A stretch of DNA of 64,000 nucleotides from contig JAQFVV010000504.1 of the NCBI GenBank assembly GCA_028023455.1, forward strand, positions 188,001 through 252,000. The letters are read 5' to 3'. The notes beneath the pieces were generated by a model, which was not told the DNA's origin, made no database searches, and saw nothing but the letters and a program-made list of their open reading frames with translations. Every line of letters begins with the position of its first letter. Position 1 is the stretch's first letter. The translations under genes and the position numbers were made by a program. The DNA comes from Epiperipatus broadwayi. Lineage: Eukaryota; Onychophora; Udeonychophora; Euonychophora; Peripatidae. This document shows positions 22,250 through 34,199 of this stretch, piece after piece.

Positions 22250-24260
22250 AAAATGAGTCACTTTTAATTTATTCAAAATAGTATCAAAATTTGATGTGGA
22301 AAGGGGTTGATATGTTTACCTTTAATAATTTTTAGATACAAAATTAACTTTGAGCTTTGATTCGTATTAAGAAATGATTTTTAGAAAAATAACCTGTTTT
22401 GTAATCAAGCCATGTTTATATAAGTGATTACTGATTGTACTTACATGTTTAAGATATTTATAGAGTTCTTTTTTAAATGAGGAATGACTATCATTATTTT
22501 GGTAATAGTGTGAATTTCTTATCTCTTCTTATAATCTGTTGTCTAGAACTACATCATAAACAATGAATCTTTCAATATCAAATTGCTATGTCATCATAAT
22601 TGGTCATCTACCAAGAGATGTAGGTGATCTACGTTTCATTCTAGTTCACTTTCTTGCTTAACTCTTCAAATACTCCTAGCTATATTCTTTCTTTAAATCA
22701 CATAACGTTTTTTTTTTTTAATATCCTTTTTCTTATATTCTCCAATGATTTTTGAAAGTTATCATTTTTAATTTCTTTCTGAATCTTTTTAATTTTTCTT
22801 CTTCTAATTTTTCTTTCTTCTTCCATCTCCATGATTCACTTTATTTACATCAACTCCCATAAATTGTAATGACTAATGCTATGTGAAAATTATTATTATT
22901 ACCATCATTTATTCTATAAATTATTTTTTATTTGCTTATTTTAACCCATTTATATTTTTAATCTTATGTTGCGAATATCTTTTTTTAATATATAAAGTCT
23001 GCAGTTTTTTCATTCTTAATCATTCATGTTTGTGTCCCGTAAGGTATATTCCAAATAGAACATATAAATCTATACTTCAACAGAGCATTTACTCAATAAC
23101 TTCCATCCCCTGTTTAATATAGGTTTAACTTTGGTGGACTTCAGGATAATCTCTTACATTTAAATAATATCTGTTTGACTATTTTACGTTTTTTTGTTAC
23201 TGTTTGTATTATATTTGCCAAGGAATTAACTTTGCTTGTGATTTTTTGCCCAGCTATTTATTATCTCTTTTTATTTTTTATCCAAACTTTCTCAAAATTT
23301 CATTACTCTTTATTTTAACATTTTGTTTAAATCATCCTCGTTATCTGTATTATCTCATCATCTGATACAAAGAACCTTTCTTTCCTCAATTTGAATTCTA
23401 TCCTTATTGAAATAACATTTATTCTGCAACTGATGTAAATACATATTAAAGAAAATATAAACGTCTTTGTCTACATCTATATTTTTTAGGAAGATCATTA
23501 ATCTTTGAAATACACATATCTTTTTACCTTATTAAAATACTTTATTGCTGTGATCAGGCATCTATCTTGTCATTCTTCTTCTCTTTTTAAATATTTAAGA
23601 AAAGGAATCAAATTTGTTTTATAAAATGTTTTTGACTTTCTTTTTTCTCAATTGAAATGTTGTTTGATTGACTAGAAATATATCATCCATTTAAATCGTG
23701 GGTCAATATCTTAATAGCTTTTAAGATTAATTAATTGACCTAAAAATCATCACATTTCACTACATTAGATCTTTTCTTCATGTATATATGTTTTCTTATT
23801 TAATTACCTAAAGCTAATATAGGTTTAATAACTAGACATGAAGTTATTAAAACAAATCTTGTTAGTGGTATTTTATGATGGCTGGTGACTCTCTTGTTAT
23901 AATTTGTTTTTAGCATCATAAAGCTTAAGTGAACTCCTCAATATAATTATAATTGTTGATTCCACTTTGCTAATCAATTCATTTTTTTGGTACTTGTGAG
24001 TTTTTCTGTAAACCAAAATGGCAGACTGTATTTTTGATAAATATACAGTTTCAAGGGCCTACAAAAATGCTGATAAAAAATGACTTCTAGGAAACATCGT
24101 ATTTAATATATACATTTTCATATTTTATTATTATTGTCATTTTTTAAAAAAGAAATCATTGTTGAAAATTTGATTACAATATTTACACTATTTTTTTTTT
24201 GTGTATTAACTTTTTAACAGAAAAATGAATAAAAATATATATAAATACAATATATTTACA
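22250..24260. other. pyrimidine-rich stretch, possible decayed LINE on the minus strand
   Basis: From about 22500 to 23700 the plus strand is strongly pyrimidine-rich, so the minus strand is purine-rich, as in LINE sense strands here. A faint match to a LINE C-terminus appears near 22610-22640 on the minus strand (a RRSPTSLGR-like sequence), but stops are frequent and no catalytic motif is visible. It is left unassigned. Confidence 0.3.
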
Positions 24261-24269
24261 CTTTATTCA

Positions 24270-25104
24270 TGTCGGTGGTGTGCAATCCTTAATGGCCTCC
24301 CAAATCACCACAAATCAATCATGTTGGTGCAGTGATTACCACATAAATTTGGCTAAATAGGAATCGATGCATTTCCCTGGTGTTTTATGTTTCCCATTTC
24401 GCCAGCCCCCAAAATCTTTCAATGTTTTGCATATGCAGGTCAGTAGCTGAATCACCAAAGTTATACTGATGATTGACTTGGAAATGTTCAAATCCCGCAT
24501 GCCTTATTTCATCACTTTTATATGCCTTCTAATAGTTTGGATAAATTGTAAATTTGTCTGCAACATTTTGCTCTATCGCATCCATAAGAATAGCCTCTGT
24601 TCTACCTGGAACAATTACAATAAAGCACTCATTGGTTTCTCTGCACAAGCTAATCGAATGACCATTGTTGTGGAAATATTGTCCCTTGTTGGTTTTTGCA
24701 CATAATAAAAAGAGTTTCATTGATTTCAACAATTCTATTAAGCCTTTTAATTATGTACAATGGTCATGATAAAAGCTAGAAGTGCAGATTTCCCTCAATA
24801 ATTGTTCCGATTTATGATGATTTGGTTGCACAAATCCAGTTAATCTTTCCCCCATTCAATTGACCTTACATCTCTATTTTAGAAGTAAATAAATCTGAGT
24901 AGTCAGAAACAGCATTTTAGGGCCCTTAAACCATGTTCCTTTATGAAGAGATATTTTTTTAAAACCAAGATTTTATATTGCATTGCCATTGCAGGGGTGT
25001 TTGATTGTAAAGTTTCGTATTGTGACCATTAACCCACATTTTTGCAGAAAGCAGGATCTTGTATCTTTGAAATACTCCACTGCATCACAATCTGTGACAG
25101 GAAG
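24270..25104 (-). pseudogene. Merlin (IS1016/IS1595-like) DNA transposase, decayed
   Basis: Read right to left, the segments follow the order of Merlin/ISXO2-like transposases. An N-terminal zinc-ribbon-like stretch (CGLMVTIRNFTIKHPCNGN) is followed by ISLHKGTWFKGPK. The first catalytic site reads RIVEINE (family VEIDE). Then comes FIVIVPGRTEAILMDAIEQN, and the second site IYPNY (family IYTD/ISD). VNHQYNFGD, LHMQNIERFWG with the third acidic residue, and finally YLAKFMW (family YLAEFMW) follow. Both Asp positions appear as Asn, and several stops and frameshifts break the frame, so the enzyme is dead. It would have cut and pasted a transposon with short terminal repeats; no termini were located. 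Nothing suggests bacterial contamination, since the element is embedded in animal repeats. Confidence 0.75.
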
Positions 25105-25119
25105 GTCCCAAATTTTAAT

Positions 25120-25435
25120 CATGATGACAATTTATATATCTAAAAAAAAAAAAACTACTGGAAAAAAAAAAAGAAACACGCTGAATTGAACCAAAGTATG
25201 ACAAAAAAAAAAAAAAAAATTGAAATAAAGATTCTTGATGAAATTTATTGGAATGTATTACTTTTTTTTTAATTTAACAATTGATTTTTTTTTTTTTTAA
25301 GTTAACAAGTAACACATCTTCGACTGATTGTAGGCCCTTGAAACTATATTTATAAAAAATACAGGCTGCCATTTTGATCTACAGGAAAACTCATAAGTAC
25401 CTTTGTTTTTTTAAAAATAAAATAAAAGGTATAGA
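25120..25435. other. no gene recognised
   Basis: Poly-A and poly-T runs and A+T-rich sequence between the Merlin relic and the next LINE. Confidence 0.5.
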
Positions 25436-25442
25436 TTACTAA

Positions 25443-26322
25443 GACAGGGTGACTCCATATCTCCAAAACTTTTTACAGCAGTGCTGCAAGAATTATTTTA
25501 TGGATTAAAATGGGATGCTTAAGAAATAAATATTAAATGTAGATTATTTAAATCATGTAGATTTTACAGATGATGTAGTTGCTTTTGCAAATAATGCTTC
25601 AGAGCTTCAGGAAATGTTGCAAGATTTATCAATTGAAAGTAAGAAAGGTAAACATTAAAAAGACTAAAGTAATATAATGTTCAATGGATTTTCTTAAAAG
25701 ATGAAAACAAAAATTGATAATGATGAGTTAGAAGAAATTAACAGCTACAAATATCTTGGTTAGATTATTACTACAGATGGAAACATAATGGATGAAATTA
25801 ATTATAGAATTAAACTTGGTTTGGAGTGCTTTTGGTAGAAATAACTTGATACTAAAAGGAAATATGCCTATATGTTTGAAAAGGAAGGTTTTTAATAAAT
25901 GTATTTTACCAATTCTTACCTATGTATCTGAGACTTGGACACTTAATAGATGAGCAATACAGAGACTTCAGACCAATACAGAAATTTCAGACCACTCAAA
26001 GAAGTATGGAGAGATGCATTTAGGAGTAACTAGAAGAGTTCAAAAATGCAATATATAGGTAAGAGAACAAACAGGTATTACTGATATCATTGAAAGGATT
26101 AAAAGACTGAAGTGGAGTTGGCTGGACAGAAGAGATAATAACAGATGGACAATTGAAATCTTAACCTGGATTCCAAGAGATTGTAAAAGACCCAGAAAGA
26201 GACCACATGTGAACTAGGTGGATGAAGTGATGTGGAAAAGAGAAGCTAGAGATGGAGAAGAAGGATTGAAATTGGAAGTCCTTCATCCTACAGTGAATTG
26301 ATAATGGTTGATGATGATAGAA
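25443..26322 (+). pseudogene. RTE-like LINE reverse transcriptase, 3' part, decayed
   Basis: Plus-strand copy of the RTE-like LINE, starting at the RQGDS region (AGACAGGGTGACTCC near 25442). It passes the FADD-type box (GATTTTACAGATGATGTAGT, reading DFTDD) near 25560, then the GSETW-like and WTIEI regions. It ends in the family's 3' tail (TTGATAATGGTTGATGATGA) near 26320. Stops, frameshifts and internal deletions are frequent, so this copy is older than those at 288 and 35.4 kb. It is the only well-preserved copy in this orientation. Confidence 0.85.
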
Positions 26323-26329
26323 CAGTTTT

Positions 26330-27300
26330 AGAAGTATATTGTATTTATGTGAACAAAATAATTAAGTTTGATTAAACTATCTTGTTTTTATTTAAGTACA
26401 GTACTTGCTATTAAGCAGAAAATTTTATTCTTATTTTTGTATCATAAAGTGCCTATTTTTTTTTATTTATTTATTATCACCACTATCAATAATCATCTGC
26501 ATGGGACACCATACTCCATTATGCCATTCCAAAACATTATTTTATTGTCTTATGTTTTATTCTTTAAATACATTTTATTTACAATCCTTTTAAAGATTAT
26601 ATTATTTGTTTTGTGGAATTTCTTTTTATCTTTTACAGAGCTCTATGTGGTTAAATGTCATGATAAGAGTTGTGAAAGTAAGAGCTAAAAAGTTATCAAT
26701 AAGATGTCTAACTGAGGGAGGGACAATAAAAATACCCCCCCCCCCAGTTTGGTCATTTGAGCAAATTCCTGCACTCTTTCTATCAGATTCGTGCTTAAAT
26801 ATCATTTTACATGCCAAATAACTAATCAAATAACTAGTTATTTTTTATGCACTTTTTAAATGCATTCCTATTATCTCTCTATTTCTAAGCACATGCCTAA
26901 TCTAGTTCATCTCTATTTTAACTTTTCTTTTAAATGTTTTTTTGTCATCTTATTCTTTATTCTTATTAACAATGTCCTTCTTTTTTTTTTTTGCCCCAAG
27001 AACATCTTATAAAATTTCAGTCTTTTTTTAATAGATCATGCTCCATTTAAATGTTTAATAGTTTTTTTAAATTTCAAATTCAGTAATTCTAAATAATCTT
27101 ATTTTCTTTAGGTCTTATTTATTGCAAGTTTTATTCTTACTCATTCCATCTCTTATAATAATAATTTATCTTCATAAGCAATCTTTATAACTTTTTCTTT
27201 TTAATCCATATTTTAAAGATTTCTAATTAGAATACTGTAATTCGATTTATTTCAAGTTCCAATAAAACAAATGATAACCTGTTAATAGTCAACAAAATAT
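26330..27300. other. no gene recognised
   Basis: Pyrimidine-rich, A+T-rich sequence with a C-run at 26735-26745. Frames such as 26368-26688 have low-complexity, Ile/Leu/Phe-rich products with no domain. Confidence 0.45.
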
Positions 27301-27972
27301 CAAAGTCATATATCACATGACTCAATTTTTAAGCTTGTAAATAAAAAACAAAGAGCTCTGCTAATTTGCTCTATCAAGCTTTATTGATAAATGCCAGCTA
27401 AACAAAGCACTTAAAAAATCTCTTATTTTGAAAACCACTTCTTAGTCTCGACCAATGGTTTCATGCTTTGGTACTCCTCAGTGAGGCACTAAGATAAAGC
27501 CAGCATTTATCTAAAAGTTAACTATTAAGTAGAAAATCTGAAAATTTTAAACACCCAAATGTCTTCAAACCCAGCTATCTAACTTAAATAGCTATATGGG
27601 GCTGAGAGTCATTGCTTTAAAATCTTAAGCAATGCTATATTTCTAAGGCTATTAATATATGGTTTGGCTGAAGATCTCTCAGCCCATATAGCTATTTGAG
27701 TTGGATAGCTGGGTTTGAAGACATTTAAATGTCTGAAAATTTCAGATTTTCTACTTAATAGTTAACTTTTAGATAAATGCTGGCTTTGACTTGGTATTTT
27801 TAGATCTAATATCTGAAACTATCCTAGGGCCTCACTGAGGAGTGCCAAAGCATGAAACCATTGGTCTGAGGCTAAGGAGTGGTTTTCAAGATAAGATATT
27901 TTTAAATGCTTTGTTTATCTATCATTTATCATAAAGCTTGCTAGAGCATCTTAGCAGCGCTCTTTATTTGTC
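27300..27972. repeat. hairpin repeat, about 0.65 kb
   Basis: Two imperfect arms of about 300 bp in inverted order around a centre near 27640. Shared blocks include GAGCTCTGCTAA / TTAGCAGCGCTC, CATGCTTTGGTACTCCTCAG, TAAAAGTTAACTATTAAGTA and CAAACCCAGCTATC. On the left it extends into a tail (minus strand ACAAGCTTAAAAATTGAGTC, then ATGTGA) that is absent on the right. Related units are the one-armed copy at 30.1 kb and the composite at 56.9 kb, which share CCTCACTGA, CTATTTGAGTTRGATAGCTGG and ACATTTAAATGTCTGAAA. No flanking duplication could be identified. Confidence 0.85.
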
Positions 27973-27979
27973 ACCCCCC

Positions 27980-28790
27980 AAGTAATAGTTTTCTACGTTC
28001 AAGTTGTTTTTATTTTTAAATGACCCACTAGTAATTATTATTTTCTAATTAAATCTCATATTGATAGATCATCTTATTTAAGTTGCAGAGAAGTTAGTTA
28101 TTCTACAATCATTACACTTAATTTTAAAAAATGGTAATAGTTCACTAAATTTGTATTTAGAAAATTATGAAGAAAATTGATTATGCATAATTAGGAGACT
28201 ATTCAATATTTTGAATTTGGTTATTGTAATATGGATTTTTTTTTTTTCTGTAATTATATTCAGGATTTAGATTGCCAGCCTAGCTATCAAATTATTGCTA
28301 GATATTCATTCACTGATTAGTGTTATCTGCTAACTCAACCTCAATCTGGAATTGTACTTGGATCCATTAAATTCTTTTGAAGAGATTTGATTTTTTTTTT
28401 TTCAGATAGCTGGCTTCAAACTATTCCCATCACTTGGTCAATAAATGGATATCCAGCTATTCTTAGCTGGAGAGAAAAATAAAAATTATTCAAATCCTCA
28501 TTAACCAGTAATTGCTTTCTTTTGATTGCTCCTCTATGAGGGGATGTTAGAGAGGTCTTTGCTCTGTAGTAGGCTATCAGTAAAAAAAGATTGTTGTACC
28601 TTATATATATGAAATTAAAGTGAAAGTAATGAATCCTCATGAGCTATGTATAAAATAATAATTCTCCATCAATAAATGAAAAGAATAGAAATGGTACCCT
28701 CCCATTCTTTTAGCTCTGGTGGTATTTAAGGAACATTTATTGACACGTTATATTACAGAACATGAACTCTGTATATTAGCTTGACTTGAA
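27980..28790. other. no gene recognised
   Basis: A+T-rich sequence without recognisable genes; the minus-strand frame at 28416-28640 has no known domain. Confidence 0.5.
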
Positions 28791-28794
28791 TATG

Positions 28795-29065
28795 GTTATA
28801 AAGGATAAAAGCAATGGCAAATTACAAATGCAATGGGTGAGCGTTATTATCTGGTCATACAAGGTGTCAATAAAAAATTAATTACTGTAATGACCAATTG
28901 TTATAGTTTAATTATAAAGGGTAGCAAGCAGTGGCAAACTGTCACTGCTGAATATTCTCATTTGATCATAAAGTTTGGCAAGCAGTGAAGATACTACCAC
29001 TATAATGGTCAAATATTATTGTTTCCTCATAAATGTTGATAGGCAATGCAAATTGCCATGTTTAG
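28795..29065. repeat. degenerate tandem repeat, about 80 bp unit
   Basis: Three to four diverged copies of a unit. Each holds TATAAAG-like sequence, then GCAA(G)CAGTGGCAAA or similar, a GTCACTG/ATACTA segment, and a TGGTCAWA segment (near 28855, 28890 and 29007). Spacing is roughly 75-90 bp. Copies differ widely, so this is an old minisatellite. Confidence 0.5.
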
Positions 29066-29069
29066 TTGT

Positions 29070-30095
29070 AACACCTATAATGTTGGCTAGATAATAATTG
29101 ATTTTATGAAAACATTTAGAAGAATGTCTTATTATCAGTAAAGTTAACATTATGACATTTTCCCAGATGTTTTATAGGAAAAATTCAGGATAGAAAATAC
29201 TTTGACAAAATGATTCAGTTTATTTCAGTTTACTTTTACGATTTTTTTTTTCTGGAATGAAACAAGATATAATCAGCTTCATGTAGTATTTGGTAAGACT
29301 GCTGTTAAATATGAAGACATTACGATGACAGAGTGAAGTATTAATGTAATGGATATTTCCTTCCACTTATATAACAAGTAATCCAATAACCAAAAGACTC
29401 TTCACACAATAGCATATAGAGTTGCAATGAAAACCTGGAAAAGAATTTTACATATAAGGACATATAAAAAATAACCCTATGTCTAAAATTCTTTTTGGGG
29501 ATTTTACTTGCAAGCTGTCATGTTTATTATGAGTTTCTATGGATAGGAAAGCTGAACCTTCTGAATTATGATGCTACTGAGTACTTTTAAGAATCCTATG
29601 GACAGCAAAGTAAAAGAATAAGTAGATACAGGATTAGATTATGTAGGAACTCTTATTTATGCAAATTCAAATTATCCTGGTAATCTCATTTGTAATTAAC
29701 AATGTTCAAAAAAGTTGATGATGAAAGAAGAGGGTAACCTACAATGAGGTAGATGTACTGTAGCATCACAAGCCTGACAAACCTAGCAGGTGATAGATAA
29801 TGTATTCCTGAAGAAATGATATTCTTTTATGATCAGTAGGAGTGAACATTAATTTAATAAAGCCTACTAGTAATAATGATAATAATAGCAACAATAACAG
29901 TAATAAAAATCAAGAATTTGTAAAATAAATTTAGTTGATGTAATTTTAGATAGATTTGCAAATACATTTCTGTTACTTAGAGATGTTGTAATGAAAGAGA
30001 ATAGAATACTCAAGCAAATAAAATAGAAAAAATAAAAATGATATAAAATACATTTGATAGTATAATACCACACTCTTATATATATATATATAAAA
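29070..30095. other. no gene recognised
   Basis: A+T-rich sequence with a TA run at 30077-30092; nothing recognisable. Confidence 0.45.
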
Positions 30096-30099
30096 GAAA

Positions 30100-30367
30100 C
30101 ACTTTAATCATTAGTCAAAATAAGTCATAGATAACATGACCCTATACCTTAAGCTTGTAAGTTATAAACAATGAGGAATTGCCAATTCCTCAGCAAGCTT
30201 TGTGATAAATGCTTAGCCAGAGCCAGCACTTAAAATATCCCTGTCAGGAACCCCCCCTCCAACCCCTGATCATGGTTTCGTGCTTTGGCACGCCTCAGAG
30301 AGGTGCTAGAGTAGGTTCAGACACAAGATCTAAAAATACCAACCCAAAGCCAAGCACTTTAATCATT
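30100..30367 (-). repeat. one-armed copy of the 27.3 kb hairpin family, 13 bp target duplication
   Basis: Element 30113-30354 lies between perfect direct repeats CACTTTAATCATT (30100-30112 and 30355-30367). On the minus strand it has only one arm of the 27.3 kb hairpin: GGTATTTTTAGATC, CTCTGAGGCGTGCCAAAGCA and AAAGCTTGCTGAG. After the arm it has the family tail (TTACAAGCTTAAG, GGTCATGTTAT). A single arm with an intact tail and a clean target duplication is what 5' truncation during retroposition would give. Confidence 0.85.
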
Positions 30368-30369
30368 GT

Positions 30370-30925
30370 ATCTTAATTATTTAAATTTATGATTGTGAAA
30401 TGTGGACTTAGGATTCTAAAGTGAAAATGACTAAGCAGTACAAAAAAAAAAAAAATGGAAATAATAAAAAGTATGCTAGAAATAACTTTGTGAAAAATAA
30501 ATTTGGATCTAAATTGAAATTAGCATTGTTATTATAAGGATTGAAGAATTTATGTAATGATTTGGGCAAGTAGGATAGTTGATTATTTAGAACTGTATTT
30601 AATGTAACTATGCTTGCAAAAATCTTCATTGAGTTGGGATGATAAATCAAAAAATTTTCTGGTTTATTTTGGAAAACTTACAATAGGTATTTGTAAAATA
30701 TTGAGAAAGCTTATGCTATCAGTAGATTGTTGAATGCTAAATATAAATTGAATTAAAAATAACCAAATTAAATATACTGATTTCTTTACTTTATCAGGCT
30801 GTCTTAAATTTCATGTTTCTTTATACCTATTTGAACTTGCCTTGAATTTTCCCAATTGAATAGTGATAAAAATAACTATCTATGGTAACCCAAGCCCAAC
30901 TATTATTAAGATAGAAAATATGGTA
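30370..30925. other. no gene recognised
   Basis: A+T-rich sequence with no recognisable feature. Confidence 0.45.
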
Positions 30926-30934
30926 TTGGTTTAG

Positions 30935-31190
30935 AATGCGCTCCACTATTTTCACTTCTAAGAGTATTTGATTTTTTTTTTTTTTTGATTGAGCTTAGTT
31001 CTATAAAATTTGCATATTTATTTTTTAATTTTTGATGGAAATTGCAGTTTTAAAACTAGTGGACAAAATATTGGGAACACTATCATCGGCACACTGACAT
31101 CTGACTTTATTTAGCGTTTGGTTGTGTTAGTGGTAGTTTTGGTGCTACCCTTAGAAGTGAAACTAGTAGAGAATGCATTCTAATCTAGTA
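30935..31190. mobile_element. possible Tc1/mariner-type MITE
   Basis: Inverted arms TAGAATGCGCTCCACTATTT / GAATGCATTCTAATCT surround a core containing AGTGGACAAAATATTGGGAACAC (near 31059). The motif GTGGACAAAAT...GGAACAC resembles termini of some Tc1-like elements. The second such terminus was not found, so the call is tentative. Confidence 0.35.
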
Positions 31191-31847
31191 TTAATATTGC
31201 TTCATAGTCTGAGAAAACGTTAAAAATATTAAAAGTAATTTTAATGGATTAAGATTGTATTTAATTATTTCAATCTTTTCCTCTAACCGTGATGCATTAT
31301 TTTTAATTTATTACATTTTATTGACGGTGTTATTCCAGTACTCCCAATTGCAGTGCACTGTTTTCTTATTCTTTATTAGAAACTTAGTTACTTAATATCT
31401 TTCTCCTTGCTTTTACACATAGGCACACATATATATTTAAATTATTAAATGCACAAAGTAGTTTGCTTTAAAAAAAAAACAAACAAACAAAAAAAACATT
31501 TACTATATATATATATTGCATAAGAATGAGGAAATATTTTTGTTTTATTAGTTGCTTGAACAGGATTTCTGTGTTTTATTATAGTTATTGACCTTTTTTT
31601 TCCTGCATTAAAAAAAAAAAAATAGTATGAAGATCATGAAAATTGGGCCAAGTCCAAGTAACATGGTAAGATCCGGCTTAAAGGCATGACCTCATTTACA
31701 TCCACTAACTTTAAAAAAAGTGTTTTCTTTTCAAATATATATATTATTAATTGCTAATATTATAGATTATTTGAATTATAAAACAAACATTTTTATGTCA
31801 AAATGTTTCTGATTTTGTATAATAACAAACATCCATATATGCATATA

Positions 31848-32185
31848 TATTTGAAAAGAAAGGTTTTTAAAAATGCATTTAAGGATCTGAGACGTGGATT
31901 CTTTAACAGAAGAGCAGCGTAAAGACTTCAGACCATATGGGGAATTATATGTTGGGGTAGAACACATGGATATTATTGATATCATTGAAAGAGTGAAGAC
32001 TAAAAGGGAGCTGAACTGGACTTATGGCTAGAAGAAGTGTAAAAGTCATAGAAGGGGAGACTACATATGGGATGGAAGATGAAATAGGAAAATTTGTTAG
32101 TATGATGAGGAGTAAGCTTAAGGATCAGAAAAACAAACTTGAAAAGATTTTCATCCTGCAGTATATTGTTAGCAGTTGAAAATGA
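31848..32185 (+). pseudogene. RTE-like LINE 3' end, highly decayed
   Basis: Plus-strand remnant: TTTGAAAAGAAAGGTTTTTAAA, GGATCTGAGACGTGGATTC (the GSETW region), AGAGCAGCGTAAAGACTTCA, ATTGATATCATTGAAAGAGT and finally TTCATCCTGCAGTATATTG. Internal segments are deleted, the reading frame is lost, and no trinucleotide tail remains. It is the oldest copy of the family in the window. Confidence 0.75.
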
Positions 32186-32189
32186 TTTA

Positions 32190-32905
32190 ATTGTATATGC
32201 GTGTATCTATTTCTCTTGATGTTTGTATGTATGTATAGCAGTCTTCCTTTATCCAATGTAGAGTACTTAGTTCCTGTGGGTATTTAATACTGTGGATAAT
32301 AGCACACTTTTTATAAGATATGCATTTAACATTTATCCACACATCTACAGTATAATTTAATTCAAAAGATGTAATCATTGCTATGTAAAAAAAATAGAAT
32401 AATGCAATTATGAAAAAGATAATACAATAAATTAAGAGAAAAGGAGAAAAAGAAATCTGGTGTCTTCACAAAATAAAGAAATGATTAAGAAGTGATTCGT
32501 TATGATATATATGGCATTTGGGAATTCAAATTTTTTATTTTGTTTTTTCAAACTGAAATTATGGATAGTGGGTCCACTGAATATGTCTGTATTGGAAAGA
32601 GTGTGTGTGTGTGTGATTATTATATATAGTGAAACAATATTTTTGTAATTTTTTTATATATAATATGTATATTGCATAATTAAAAATTCAAATCACAAAT
32701 TTTATTTACCTGCAGAAATATCTAATATCAGATTATTTTTTTGGTTTTTAATATTTAATATTAATTCCATCTCAATAGATTCATTCAAAAGCAATTGATA
32801 TATTCTGCCTATTACATTAATATTCAGAAGTCACTTGCCCTTCTCAACAAAACTGCGAATTTGCAATTGACAGGAATATTGAAGGGTTCTTTAATGGGGA
32901 ATATA
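32190..32905. other. no gene recognised
   Basis: A+T-rich sequence with a short GT run near 32600; nothing recognisable. Confidence 0.45.
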
Positions 32906-32919
32906 TATATGTTATTTAA

Positions 32920-33615
32920 ATAAAGATTAGAAATAAGGAGATAATATTTATGTAAATAAAAATAATTTGTAATTTCTGATTTTGCAAGAAATTACCAATT
33001 ACTACTAATTGATAATCCCTGAGACCTAAGTAGTTTTTTGTTGAAGTAAAAGGGTCCTCTTTTACTTCAAATCCAAGTTTTTTTATATAGACTTAAACCC
33101 AGAAAGCTATTGTATATCTTAAATTAAATATTTCTATGGATTGTTATTATAATAAAGAATAGAAATGATGAGATAATATCCATGTAAATAGAAATAACCA
33201 TTAACCATTGATGTTACCAAGACATTATTCATTAATAATAATCGATTTATGGATATTATCTCCTCATTTCTATTCATTATTATATTAGCAAACAATGGAA
33301 ATATTTAATTCAACATATACAACTCTCTGAAGTTTAAAATATTATTTGCAGAATATCAAGAGAAATGATATTCTTTCACATTCTCAAATGGATAAGAAAT
33401 AGCTTTCTGGATTTAAATCTGTATAAGAACTTGGGTTTGAAGTAAAAGAAGAACCCTTTTATTTCAGCAAAAAGTAAAAACAAAAGAGCTATCATAGATT
33501 TAAAGAAAAAATTAGTTTGGCTTCAGGAATTGTCAATTAGTAGTAATTGATAATCTTGATAACATCAAAGGTTAAAGATTATTTCTATTTATGTGGATAT
33601 CTCCTAATAAAACCC
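32920..33615. repeat. foldback repeat with nested palindrome
   Basis: Outer arms at about 32925-33130 and 33395-33605 are inverted: ATTACTACTAATTGATAATC pairs with GTCAATTAGTAGTAATTGAT, and TACTTCAAATCCAAGTT with AACTTGGGTTTGAAGTA. Inside, ATGAGATAATATCCATGTAA (33167-) pairs with TTATGGATATTATCTCCTCA (33246-). So two inverted pairs sit within each other. No coding capacity and no clear flanking duplication were seen. Confidence 0.75.
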
Positions 33616-33935
33616 CATGGAAATATTTAATTCAATATGTAATTTAAAGTTTATACAAATAGAATTTGAAATTGTTGATTGTTATGGACAAAAAATTAAT
33701 GGCATTTATATATATCAACTTTTTTATTTTTATATCTCATTTTCAAAGTTCTCACCATTCTACTCTTATTAATTTCTTTTCCTTTATATACACACCCAAA
33801 GTAATAATAGTATAACTAATGAAGGTAGAAATAAAACAATTAAAAGAATTCATGTTTAGATTTCCTTCATAAGATAAACTATAAACTGAGATTAAAGTCA
33901 GAGATAATGATGTAAATTCTTGTATGGAGCATTGA

Positions 33936-34106
33936 AATGAGGAATCATCTGAGTGGATAGATGGAAGTATGAGCCAATCAACTTCAGAGATAAAAACAAT
34001 GAATGCCTCAACACAAATTGGATCAGAAAGACTTCGCTTGATTCTTGGAGGTTCACCTGCGTACATAGATATAAGCTGGGGCAGATCATCTATCTTGGCA
34101 CAGTGA
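33936..34106 (+). other. short open frame of unknown nature
   Basis: A plus-strand frame of 56 codons without an early ATG (NEESSEWIDGSMSQSTSEIK, then GSERLRLILGGSPAYIDIS) ends at TGA 34104-34106. Its base composition is less A+T-biased than its surroundings. Two overlapping minus-strand frames also cross it. There is no convincing acceptor before it, and the donor candidate inside (GGAG|GTTCAC) is weak. It may be an exon remnant, part of a mobile element, or chance. No domain was recognised. Confidence 0.2.
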
Positions 34107-34199
34107 TGTGAAGTGCAGATATCTGGCCTCCGAACATAGGAACAGCCAGTTAGAATTTTTACAGGTCGTATTGATCTACATTATTATTTATGTATGCCT

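Noticed and set aside
24270-25104. Bacterial contamination, because the transposase resembles IS1016/IS1595
   Set aside because: Merlin elements are the eukaryotic relatives of these insertion sequences, the copy is decayed, and both flanks are host repeats.
26368-26829. Plus- and minus-strand frames around 26.4-26.8 kb
   Set aside because: Low-complexity Ile/Leu/Phe-rich or homopolymer-derived sequence with no recognisable domain.
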